The position numbers were made by a program, and so were the translations under genes. From positions 1 through 64,000 of the forward strand of contig NZ_LDQC01000038.1 in NCBI RefSeq assembly GCF_001475545.1: DNA of 64,000 bases, in the 5' to 3' direction. This DNA is from Curtobacterium luteum (GTDB lineage: Bacteria; Actinomycetota; Actinomycetes; Actinomycetales; Microbacteriaceae). Every line of letters starts with the position of its first letter. Positions within the stretch are counted from its first letter, which is position 1. The notes beneath the pieces are model-generated. The model worked only from the letters and a program-made list of their open reading frames with translations, ran no database searches and was not told where the DNA came from. Positions 56,941-64,000 of this stretch are shown here, piece by piece.

Positions 56941-58062
56941 GTGAGTGAAGTCGAGATCGGTGCAGGCAAGCGCGGACGGCGGGCGTACGCGTTCGACGAC
57001 ATCGCGGTGGTCCCCTCGCGACGCACGCGTGACCCGCGCGACGTCAACGTCCAGTGGACGATCGACGCGTTCACCTTCGAGTCGCCGATCCTCTCCGCCC
57101 CGATGGACTCCGTCGCCTCCCCGGCCACGGTCATCCAGATGGGCAAGCTCGGCATCCTCGGAGTGCTCGACCTCGAGGGCCTGTGGACCCGCTACGAGGA
57201 CCCGGCGCCGTACTACGAGGAGATCAAGGCCCTCGCCGACGGCAACGTCACCAAGCGCATGCAGGAGATCTACTCGGAGCCGATCAAGGCCGAGCTGATC
57301 ACCGCGCGCCTGGCCGAGATCCGCGCCGCGGGCGTCCCCGTCGCCGGCTCGCTCAGCCCCCAGCGCACGCAGGAGTTCTCGCAGACCGTCGTCGACGCCG
57401 GTGTGGACCTGTTCGTCATCCGCGGCACGACCGTCTCGGCCGAGCACGTCTCGCAGGACGAGGAACCGCTCAACCTCAAGAAGTTCATCTACGAGCTCGA
57501 CGTCCCCGTGATCGTCGGCGGCGCCTCGACGTACACGTCGGCACTCCACCTCATGCGCACCGGTGCGGCCGGTGTCCTCGTCGGCTTCGGTGGCGGCGCC
57601 GCGTCGACCACCCGGGCCGCGCTCGGCATCCACGCGCCGATGGCGACCGCGGTGGCGGACGTCGCCGGTGCACGCCGCGACTACATGGACGAGTCCGGCG
57701 GCCGGTACGTGCACGTCATCGCCGACGGCGGCCTCGACACCGCGGGCGACGTCGTCAAGGCCATCGCCACGGGCGCCGACGCCGTCATGCTCGGCACTGC
57801 CCTGGCCCGCGCGACCGAGGCCCCCGGTGGTGGCTTCCACTGGGGTGCCGAGGCGCACCACCCCGAGCTGCCCCGCGGGCGCCGGGTCGAGGTCGGCACG
57901 ATCGCCCCGCTCGAGAACGTCCTGCACGGTCCGACGCCCACGTGGGACGGCCGCGCGAACATCGTCGGCGCCCTGCGGCGGTCGATGGCGACGACCGGAT
58001 ACTCCGACGTCAAGGAGTTCCAGCGAGTAGAAGTGGTCGTGGCGCCGTACCACCAGCAGTGA
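56941..58062 (+). CDS. GuaB3 family IMP dehydrogenase-related protein
   Basis: 373 residues from GTG, without CBS domains. The barrel start is RAYAFDDIAVVPSRRTRDP and SAPMDSVASPATVIQMG. The loop that carries the catalytic Cys in GuaB (GSICTTR) reads GGGAASTTRAALGI here, so that Cys is missing. This is the actinobacterial GuaB3 type; some members act as GMP reductase and others are unassigned. TAGGCT (56929-56934) ends 6 nt before the GTG, which suggests a leaderless start. guaB and guaA are in the same window. glpD follows after 33 nt. Confidence 0.9.
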   Translation: MSEVEIGAGKRGRRAYAFDDIAVVPSRRTRDPRDVNVQWTIDAFTFESPILSAPMDSVASPATVIQMGKLGILGVLDLEGLWTRYEDPAPYYEEIKALADGNVTKRMQEIYSEPIKAELITARLAEIRAAGVPVAGSLSPQRTQEFSQTVVDAGVDLFVIRGTTVSAEHVSQDEEPLNLKKFIYELDVPVIVGGASTYTSALHLMRTGAAGVLVGFGGGAASTTRAALGIHAPMATAVADVAGARRDYMDESGGRYVHVIADGGLDTAGDVVKAIATGADAVMLGTALARATEAPGGGFHWGAEAHHPELPRGRRVEVGTIAPLENVLHGPTPTWDGRANIVGALRRSMATTGYSDVKEFQRVEVVVAPYHQQ

Positions 58063-58095
58063 CGCTCCGGCGCCGACCGTGAACCGGAGGCGACC

Positions 58096-59967
58096 ATGGC
58101 GAAGGCAACGACCACCAGCACCACGACCGACGGGCTGCCCGGCGGTGTCGGGTTCGACCCGACCGTGAAGCTCGGCCCCGACGAACGCGCGGCGGCGATC
58201 GCGGCGCTCAAGGAGCACGAGGTCGACGTCCTCGTCGTCGGCGGCGGCATCGTCGGTGCCGGCAGTGCGCTCGACGCCGCCACCCGCGGTCTGAGCGTCG
58301 GCATCGTCGAGGCACGCGACTGGGGATCGGGCACGTCGAGCCGGTCGTCGAAGCTCGTGCACGGCGGCATCCGCTACCTCGAGCAGCTCAACTTCGCCCT
58401 CGTCCGCGAGGCACTCATCGAACGCGGCCTGCTCCTCCAGCGCATCGCCCCGCACCTGGTGAAGCCCGTCCGCTTCCTCTACCCGCTCAACCACCGGGTG
58501 TGGGAGCGCTTCTACATCGGCATCGGCATGGCGATGTACGACGTGTTCAGCTGGTCCGGCGGGCGTCCGCCCGGGGTCCCGCACCACCGGCACCTCAGTC
58601 GCAAGCAGGTGCTCAAGAACATGCCGGGCCTGAAGAAGGACGCCTTCGTCGGCGGCATGACCTACTACGACGCCCAGGTCGACGACGCCCGGTACGTCGC
58701 CTCACTCGTCCGGACGGCGGCGTCCTACGGGGCACACGCCGCCAGCCGTGTCCGCATCGAGGGCTTCATCAAGGTCGGGGAGCGGGTCGTCGGGGCACAC
58801 GCGCACGACATCCAGACCGGCAAGAAGTTCGACATCCGGGCGAAGCAGGTCGTCAACGCGACGGGCGTCTGGACCGACGACACCCAGGCGATGGTCGGCA
58901 CCCGCGGCCAGTTCAAGGTCCGCGCGTCGAAGGGCGTGCACCTCGTCATCCCCCGTGACCGCTTCCAGTCGAACACGGGGATGATCCTCCGCACCGAGAA
59001 GAGCGTCCTCTTCGTGATCCCGTGGGGTCGGCACTGGCTCGTCGGCACCACCGACACCGACTGGAACCTCGACAAGGCGCACCCGGCGGCGACCGCGGCG
59101 GACATCGACTACATCCTCGAGCACGTCAACAAGGTGCTCGCGGTCCCGCTCACCCGCGAGGACGTCGAGGGTGTCTACGCCGGCCTCCGACCGCTGCTCG
59201 CGGGGGAGTCGGACCAGACCTCGCAGCTCAGCCGCGAGCACGTCGTCGCGCACACCGCCCCGGGCCTGGTGGTGGTCGCGGGCGGCAAGTGGACGACCTA
59301 CCGCGTGATGGGGAAGGACGCCATCGACGAGGCCGTCGCCGCGATGGACGGCAGGATCCCGGAGTCCACCACCGAGGACATCCCCCTGCTCGGCGCCGAG
59401 GGCTACCCGGCCGCGTGGAACCGCCGCGGTCGGACGGCCCGGCAGGTCGGCGTGCACAAGGTCCGGATCGAGCACCTGCTCAACCGCTACGGCACCCTCG
59501 CGACCGAGGTCCTCCAGCTCGTCGAGCAGGACCCGTCGCTGGCCGAACCCCTGCCCCAGGCGGACGACTACATCGGTGCCGAGGTCGTCTACGCGGCCTC
59601 GCACGAGGGGGCCCTGCACCTCGAGGACGTCCTCGCCCGCCGCACCCGCATCTCGATCGAGGCCTGGGACCGCGGTGAGTCGGCAGCCCCGGTCGCCGCG
59701 AAGCTCATGGCCGACGTCCTCGGGTGGGACCAGGAGACGACCGAGAACGAGGTCTCGAACTACCTCAAGCGCGTCGCCGCCGAGCGCGCGTCGCAGCTCC
59801 AGCCCGACGACGAGTCGGCTGACCGCGTCCGGCTCGAGGCGCCCGACATCGCGTTCGGCTTCGACGAGGACGACGTCGTCGTCGGCGGCGGCCGGTCGGA
59901 CGGTGCGGACGGCGCGAAGGCGTCCGACGAGCAGGTGGTCGGGGAGAAGACGAGCGAACCCCGCTAG
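58096..59967 (+). CDS. glpD: Glycerol-3-phosphate dehydrogenase/oxidase
   Basis: 623 residues. The FAD-binding motif is VLVVGGGIVGAGSALDAATRG near residue 46, followed by SRSSKLVHGGIRYLEQLNFA, the GlpD/GlpO signature, and the substrate region GRHWLVGTTDTDWN and VAGGKWTTYRVMGKDAIDEA. A C-terminal helical domain (about 430-560) is present, then an acidic tail (DEDDVVVGGGRSDGADG). It oxidises glycerol-3-phosphate to dihydroxyacetone phosphate and passes electrons to the membrane quinone pool. Its ATG follows ACCGGAGG. Confidence 0.95.
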   Translation: MAKATTTSTTTDGLPGGVGFDPTVKLGPDERAAAIAALKEHEVDVLVVGGGIVGAGSALDAATRGLSVGIVEARDWGSGTSSRSSKLVHGGIRYLEQLNFALVREALIERGLLLQRIAPHLVKPVRFLYPLNHRVWERFYIGIGMAMYDVFSWSGGRPPGVPHHRHLSRKQVLKNMPGLKKDAFVGGMTYYDAQVDDARYVASLVRTAASYGAHAASRVRIEGFIKVGERVVGAHAHDIQTGKKFDIRAKQVVNATGVWTDDTQAMVGTRGQFKVRASKGVHLVIPRDRFQSNTGMILRTEKSVLFVIPWGRHWLVGTTDTDWNLDKAHPAATAADIDYILEHVNKVLAVPLTREDVEGVYAGLRPLLAGESDQTSQLSREHVVAHTAPGLVVVAGGKWTTYRVMGKDAIDEAVAAMDGRIPESTTEDIPLLGAEGYPAAWNRRGRTARQVGVHKVRIEHLLNRYGTLATEVLQLVEQDPSLAEPLPQADDYIGAEVVYAASHEGALHLEDVLARRTRISIEAWDRGESAAPVAAKLMADVLGWDQETTENEVSNYLKRVAAERASQLQPDDESADRVRLEAPDIAFGFDEDDVVVGGGRSDGADGAKASDEQVVGEKTSEPR

Positions 59968-59986
59968 GCGACGCACGTCGCCGACC

Positions 59987-60024
59987 CGCACCGTGCCTCC
60001 AGACCGGCCTGGAGGCGCGGTGCG
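59987..60024. terminator. Bidirectional terminator formed by a paired dispersed element
   Basis: CGCACCGTGCCTCCAG (59987-60002) pairs with CTGGAGGCGCGGTGCG (60009-60024) with one mismatch, 20 nt after the glpD stop and 6 nt before the end of the convergent gene. It is the most compact copy of the recurring element. Confidence 0.75.
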
Positions 60025-60030
60025 CGCCCG

Positions 60031-60534
60031 TCACACGCCCGCGCCCCCGTCGGATGCGCCCGCCCGGCGTCGCGTGCGGTCGGCGGCGGCCGTCAGGACC
60101 GCCAGGATCGCGACGACCGCGAGTGCGCTCGTGCAGCCGAGCACCGTCGGCCAGACGGTGTGCGGGCCGTCGGAGCCCGGGTAGGAGTCCGCGAGGTCCA
60201 TCCCGAGGAACCACGACGACTGGAAGACCGCGCCCGCGCCGAGGACCACCAGGCCGAGGTGCATGATCACGACGACGGTGGCGGGCAGGTGCTGCCGGAC
60301 GCCGAGCACCGCGACGCCGATGCCGAGCAGCGCGCCGATCCCGGCGACGACGAGCACGCCGACGGCGTCCTGTGCGGAGGAGTTCCCCATCGCGTCCACG
60401 TGCGCGTACACCGACGCGAGCGGGCGGTCCGGGGCGACCGAGAGCGGCTCGGCCACGAGCGCGTTCACCGCGAGCAGTGCTGCGTAGGCGACGACGACGG
60501 CGGCGCCCGCGGTCGGGACGGTCCTGGAGGTCAT
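60031..60534 (-). CDS. Hypothetical four-helix membrane protein
   Basis: 167 residues. Four hydrophobic segments are visible (AGAAVVVAYAALLAVNALVA, then GVLVVAGIGALLGIGVAVLG, ATVVVIMHLGLVVLGAGAVF and TSALAVVAILAVLTAAA), with an external loop MDLADSYPGSDGPHTVWPTV. I recognise no family. The C-terminus is Arg-rich then Gly-rich. The ATG at 60534 was chosen because TACGGT on the minus strand (60541-60546) ends 6 nt before it, the leaderless arrangement seen elsewhere here. Confidence 0.65.
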   Translation of the reverse strand: MTSRTVPTAGAAVVVAYAALLAVNALVAEPLSVAPDRPLASVYAHVDAMGNSSAQDAVGVLVVAGIGALLGIGVAVLGVRQHLPATVVVIMHLGLVVLGAGAVFQSSWFLGMDLADSYPGSDGPHTVWPTVLGCTSALAVVAILAVLTAAADRTRRRAGASDGGAGV

Positions 60535-60655
60535 GCGGCGACCGTAGCCTCGCCGCGCGGCCACCCGCATCGGCCCGGAGGACGATGCCGACCGCCGGAA
60601 TGCCCCGACCCCGCCGGTGGTTATCATCGTGGTACTCGGAAAGGGAGGCCATCTC

Positions 60656-61186
60656 ATGGTCGACGTCCATCGCGTCAAGCTCCCCGGAGTCGGCGTGCTG
60701 CACAGCTTCTACACCGACGACGGTGGCAAGTGCGGTGTCATCACGCACCGGTCGGGACACTCCGACCTCATCTCCTTCGCGGACGTCTCGGACGGCGCGG
60801 ACAAGTCGGAGAAGGTGTCGCTGCGCCTCAGTGAGGACGAAGCGCACACCCTCGCGGAGCTGCTCGGCGGCACCCGCATCACCGAGGGCCTCGACAAGCT
60901 CGACGAGATCCCCGGCCTCAGCATCGACTGGTTCTCCGTCGACTACGAGGACGCCATCGCGGGCAAGCCCCTCGGTGATCTGCACGACTCGGGGTTCATC
61001 GGACTGACCGTCGTCGCGGTGGTCCGTGGTGACAGCGCCAACCCCGCCCCCTCCCCGGACTTCGTCGTGTTCCCCGGCGACACCATCGTCGTGGCCGGAG
61101 CGCCCGAGAAGGTCGCGAAGGCGTTCTCGTTCTACCGCAGCGGAGAGCTTGCGGCCGCCTCGGCCGAGGCCCCGCGCCGGAGCTGA
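60656..61186 (+). CDS. Cation/proton antiporter regulatory subunit with TrkA-C domain
   Basis: 176 residues. The N-terminal half (VKLPGVGVLHSFYTDDGGKC, then GVITHRSGHSDLISFADV) is the KhtT-like N-domain; the C-terminal half (about 90-165) is a TrkA-C/RCK_C fold ending in VFPGDTIVVAGAPEKVAKAF. In KhtTU systems this soluble subunit gates the antiporter in response to nucleotides such as c-di-AMP. The ATG at 60656 follows AAAGGGAGG, and TATCAT (60622-60627) is a plausible -10. The antiporter gene begins 3 nt after the stop. Confidence 0.85.
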   Translation: MVDVHRVKLPGVGVLHSFYTDDGGKCGVITHRSGHSDLISFADVSDGADKSEKVSLRLSEDEAHTLAELLGGTRITEGLDKLDEIPGLSIDWFSVDYEDAIAGKPLGDLHDSGFIGLTVVAVVRGDSANPAPSPDFVVFPGDTIVVAGAPEKVAKAFSFYRSGELAAASAEAPRRS

Positions 61187-61189
61187 CGC

Positions 61190-62683
61190 GTGCACCTGGG
61201 TGGTGAGCTGCTCACCATCGGTGTGCTCTTCGTCATCGCCTACGTCCTCGGACGCCTCGGCAAGACCATCGGCCTGCCGGCCATCCCGATCTACATGGTC
61301 GTCGGCCTCGTCGCGAGCCCGCACACGCCCTGGTTCGGCCTGAGCGTCGAGTCCGACACGATCGAGCTCATCGCGACCTTCGGGCTCGTGCTCCTCCTGT
61401 TTAACCTCGGACTCGAGTTCGACCAAGAGGAGTTCTACGGCAACGCCGGCAAGCTCCTCGTGTCGGGCGGCACCTACGTCGCGATCAACATGGGCATCGG
61501 CTTCGCCTTCGGGTTCTCGCTCGGCTGGGGCACCCGCGAAGCCCTCATCATCGCGGGCATGACCGCGACGTCGTCGAGTGCGATCGTGACGAAGCTCCTC
61601 ATCGAGCTGCGGCGCCTCGCGAACGACGAGACGCCGATGATCCTCGGCGTCACCGTCATCGAGGACGTCTTCATCGCCATCTACCTGGCGATCGTGTCCG
61701 TCGTGCTCTCCGGCGACACGAACATCTGGGGCGTCGTCGGCAAGCTCGCGCTGGCGTTCGGCTTCCTCATCGTGATGTTCACGCTCGCCCGGTTCGCCGG
61801 CAAGTGGGTCTCCCGGATCTTCGCCACGCGCGACGACGAGCTCTTCACCGTGCTGTTCTTCGGCCTCGCGGTCATGTTCGGCGGCATCGGCGAGATCCTC
61901 GGCGTGACCGACGCGATCGGCGCGTTCGTGATCGGCCTGCTCTGCGGTGCCACCCGCTACCGCGACCGGATCGAGCAGCTCGCCCTGCCGATGCGTGACG
62001 TCTTCGCGGCGTTCTTCTTCGTGAACTTCGGCCTCGGGCTCGACCTGTCGACCTTCGGCGAGGTGCTCTGGCCGGTCCTCGGCGCGATCGGCATGACCGT
62101 GGTGCTCAACGCCGTCGCCGGGCAGATCGTCGCCCGCATGAACGGCTTCAACGTGCAGCAGGGCATCAACACCGCGGTCATCCTCGTGAACCGTGGCGAG
62201 TTCGCGCTGATCCTCGCGACGCTCTCGGCTGCCGCCGGCCTGGAGGCCCGGATCACCGCGTTCGCGGGCCTCTACGTCCTCGTGATGGCCGTCCTCGGTC
62301 CGCTGCTCGCGGTGAACTCGGACCGGATCGGCCGCCTCGTGGTGCGTCCGGCGCGCGTCGCGCGGCTGCGCCAGCGCCTCCGCGCGCGACTCGGGTCCCG
62401 CGGTGGTCGCGGCGTGCCCGTGGGGGCGTCCGGGCCGGCCCTCGACGAGGCCATCGACGCCGCCGCCACCGCCGGGGTCGCCGACGAGGACGCCGCGCGC
62501 GCGGCTCGTCGCGCGGAACGCGATCGGCAGTTCGCGGAGGAGTTCGCCCTCGTGGAGGCCGCTGGGAGGGAAGAGCGCGACAATGGTGCACCGGAGCCCC
62601 GCGACGAACCCGTGACCTCGTCGGTGGAGATCCCCGCCGAGCGTCCCGAACGCCCGGTGCGACAGCGCGATCCGGAGTACTGA
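61190..62683 (+). CDS. CPA2-type cation/proton antiporter (KhtU-like)
   Basis: 497 residues with about 12 membrane helices between residues 1 and 385. GLVLLLFNLGLEFDQEEF and MTATSSSAIVTKLL are conserved CPA2 motifs, and FFFVNFGLGLDLSTF is the later substrate-site helix. A cytoplasmic tail of about 100 residues, rich in Arg, Ala and Glu, has no RCK domain, in keeping with a separate regulatory subunit encoded just before. It probably exports potassium in exchange for protons. It starts on GTG. SURF1 follows after 5 nt. Confidence 0.9.
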   Translation: MHLGGELLTIGVLFVIAYVLGRLGKTIGLPAIPIYMVVGLVASPHTPWFGLSVESDTIELIATFGLVLLLFNLGLEFDQEEFYGNAGKLLVSGGTYVAINMGIGFAFGFSLGWGTREALIIAGMTATSSSAIVTKLLIELRRLANDETPMILGVTVIEDVFIAIYLAIVSVVLSGDTNIWGVVGKLALAFGFLIVMFTLARFAGKWVSRIFATRDDELFTVLFFGLAVMFGGIGEILGVTDAIGAFVIGLLCGATRYRDRIEQLALPMRDVFAAFFFVNFGLGLDLSTFGEVLWPVLGAIGMTVVLNAVAGQIVARMNGFNVQQGINTAVILVNRGEFALILATLSAAAGLEARITAFAGLYVLVMAVLGPLLAVNSDRIGRLVVRPARVARLRQRLRARLGSRGGRGVPVGASGPALDEAIDAAATAGVADEDAARAARRAERDRQFAEEFALVEAAGREERDNGAPEPRDEPVTSSVEIPAERPERPVRQRDPEY

Positions 62684-62688
62684 TACGA

Positions 62689-63468
62689 ATGTGGGCCGTT
62701 GCCCGACGACCGAAGTGGATCGCACTGCTGCTGCTCGCGCTCGTGCTCGCGGCGGTGTTCGCGTTCCTGGGCAAGTGGCAGCTCGAGCGGAGCATCCAGA
62801 ACGGCAAGCCCCTCCCCGCGACCACCGAGACCCAGCGGACGCTCGACGACGCCCTCGCACCCATGGAGCCCGTGACGGAGGCGCTCGCCGGGCAGAAGAT
62901 CACCGTCACCGGCACGTTCGTCGCGGGTGACACCACCGTCCTGACCGGTCGCAGCGGCGGCGGGACGTACCAGACCGTCGGACACCTCGTCGACTCCGGC
63001 ACGGGCGCGAGCCTCCCGGTCGTGATCGGGTGGTCCGACCAGCGTGCGGCCGCGGTCGCCGGCGGAGACCGACTGGCCGACGGGCAGACGATGACGATCG
63101 AGGGGCGGCTCTACCCGGAGGAGTCCCCCGACCAGGACACCTACGACGAGGGCGAGTACTCGGCGGTGGCGCCGTCCCGGTTCGTGAACACGTGGAAGCA
63201 GTTCGACGACCGCATGTACCTCGGGTACGTGGTCGCCGACGCATCCACCGCGAAGGCCGCTGACCTCGGCACCATCGCCGACCGCGCCCCGACGCGCGAG
63301 GTCCAGTTCGACTGGCTGAACCTCTTCTACGCGATCGAGTGGGTCGTCTTCGCCGGGTTCGCCGTCTTCCTCTGGTACCGCTTCGTGAAGGACGCCTTCG
63401 AGCGCGAGGAAGAGGAGCGTCGTGAGCGCCTCCACAGCGCCGACGGGGCGCTCGTCGACCGACGGTAG
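62689..63468 (+). CDS. SURF1 family protein
   Basis: 259 residues. An N-terminal membrane helix (KWIALLLLALVLAAVFAFLG) is followed by GKWQLERSIQNG, the SURF1 signature, an extracytoplasmic domain with ITVTGTFVAGDTTVLTGRS, and a C-terminal helix (YAIEWVVFAGFAVFLWYRFV). SURF1 helps insert haem a into cytochrome c oxidase. The C-terminus is acidic and Arg-rich. Its last part overlaps nothing; the DUF3817 gene follows after 10 nt. Confidence 0.9.
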   Translation: MWAVARRPKWIALLLLALVLAAVFAFLGKWQLERSIQNGKPLPATTETQRTLDDALAPMEPVTEALAGQKITVTGTFVAGDTTVLTGRSGGGTYQTVGHLVDSGTGASLPVVIGWSDQRAAAVAGGDRLADGQTMTIEGRLYPEESPDQDTYDEGEYSAVAPSRFVNTWKQFDDRMYLGYVVADASTAKAADLGTIADRAPTREVQFDWLNLFYAIEWVVFAGFAVFLWYRFVKDAFEREEEERRERLHSADGALVDRR

Positions 63469-63478
63469 GATGGCCGAT

Positions 63479-63925
63479 ATGGCTCTGACCGTCCGACCGC
63501 GCGACGTCCCGAAGATCCCGGGCGCGGTGAAGTGGTACCGCGTCTCCGCGTACATCACCGGTGTGCTGCTCCTGGCCCTCGTGGTCGAGGTCATCATCAA
63601 GTACACGCCGCTGCAGCTCGAGATGCAGCTCGGCAACGGCCCGTTCTTCGTCCCGAACGGCACGGCCGGCGAAGCCCCCGGCACGTTCAACCTGTCGATC
63701 GCGATCCTCATCGCGCACGGCTGGCTGTACGTCCTCTACCTCTTCACGGACTTCCGTCTGTGGAGCATCATGCGCTGGAGGCCCTCGCGCTTCCTGCTCA
63801 TCGCCCTCGGCGGCATCATCCCGTTCATGTCCTTCGTGGTCGAGCACCGCATGCAGCAGAAGGCCATGGACACCTACAACGAGCTGACCGCTGCCCAGCA
63901 GCGTGAGAAGGAGGCCGCTCGGTGA
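63479..63925 (+). CDS. DUF3817 domain membrane protein
   Basis: 148 residues. Three hydrophobic segments are seen ([20 protein letters not shown], then [20 protein letters not shown] and [20 protein letters not shown]), with [11 protein letters not shown] before the first and HGW near the second, as in DUF3817 proteins. The function is unknown. TAGGAT (63466-63471) ends 7 nt before the ATG at 63479, which supports this start over an ATG three codons earlier. The guaA GTG overlaps its stop by 4 nt, an arrangement common in related actinobacteria. Confidence 0.85.
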   Translation: MALTVRPRDVPKIPGAVKWYRVSAYITGVLLLALVVEVIIKYTPLQLEMQLGNGPFFVPNGTAGEAPGTFNLSIAILIAHGWLYVLYLFTDFRLWSIMRWRPSRFLLIALGGIIPFMSFVVEHRMQQKAMDTYNELTAAQQREKEAAR

Positions 63926-64000
63926 GCGAGACCGACCAGCGTCCCGTCCTCGTCGTCGACTTCGGAGCCCAGTACGCGCAGCTCATCGCTCGCCGCGTGC
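63922..64000 (+). CDS. guaA: GMP synthase, start only (3' end outside window)
   Basis: 26 residues are visible from the GTG. After SETDQRP the sequence [18 protein letters not shown] is the start of the class I glutamine amidotransferase domain of GuaA (DFGxQYxQLIARRVRE). GuaA makes GMP from XMP, the product of guaB. The gene overlaps the DUF3817 stop. Confidence 0.93.
   Translation, partial: MSETDQRPVLVVDFGAQYAQLIARRV

Noticed and set aside
59765-62860. 1031-codon open frame antisense to the antiporter genes
   Set aside because: It spans several well-supported genes and intergenic DNA; composition typical of a GC-rich shadow frame.

Overview
The window is high-GC DNA (roughly 70 % by eye) from an actinobacterium. 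The best fit is Microbacteriaceae, and Curtobacterium or a close relative is plausible. The grounds are the gene order, GTG starts, RGG-tailed ribosomal proteins, a spc operon without rpsN and an rpoA cluster without rpsD, a separate groES under CIRCE control, and many leaderless starts. The genus is an inference; no rRNA or tRNA gene was recognised in the window.

Layout. Positions 2-712 hold the end of a DarT-like gene. A terminator and a long leader follow, then the S10-spc-alpha ribosomal superoperon (1259-18542: rpsJ to rplO, secY-adk-map, infA-rpmJ-rpsM-rpsK-rpoA-rplQ), broken only by an LCP-family cell-wall gene on the minus strand (13791-15110). Positions 18598-25896 are an accessory block between rplQ and truA: a FUSC exporter, an ArsR repressor, a SRPBCC gene killed by one nonsense codon, a 1065-residue BTAD/NB-ARC regulator and a drug-type ABC exporter. 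Positions 25897-33021 carry truA, a metallo-beta-lactamase-fold hydrolase, a large secreted nuclease, rplM-rpsI and glmM. Positions 33134-44592 carry coaA, gpx, glmS, acpS, two tandem alanine racemases, the tsaE/tsaB/rimI/tsaD tRNA-modification set, a QYGQ-repeat membrane protein, a THUMP-like methyltransferase and groES with two CIRCE operators.

Positions 44741-53426 hold rarD and a branched-chain amino-acid ABC system (binding protein on the minus strand, livHMGF on the plus strand, guaB between them). Positions 53931-56931 hold a tightly overlapping three-gene cassette: a VanX-type D-Ala-D-Ala dipeptidase, a third Alr-fold racemase and a D-Ala-D-X ligase. After it come a GuaB3-type IMPDH relative, glpD, a cation/proton antiporter with its regulatory subunit, a SURF1 protein, a DUF3817 protein and the start of guaA.

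Themes. Translation and cell-wall precursor supply dominate: glmS and glmM feed UDP-GlcNAc, three racemases and a ligase feed D-amino-acid dipeptides, the LCP protein attaches wall polymers, and guaB/guaB3/guaA serve GMP synthesis. Three signals recur. The first is a dispersed intergenic inverted-repeat element (core CCTGGAGGCGCGG). The second is a TANNNT hexamer 6-7 nt before many start codons, which suggests leaderless transcription. The third is strong hairpins at nearly every convergent or operon end. The most interesting system is the VanX-racemase-ligase cassette, a possible soluble relative of D-Ala-D-Ser or D-Ala-D-Ala remodelling modules.
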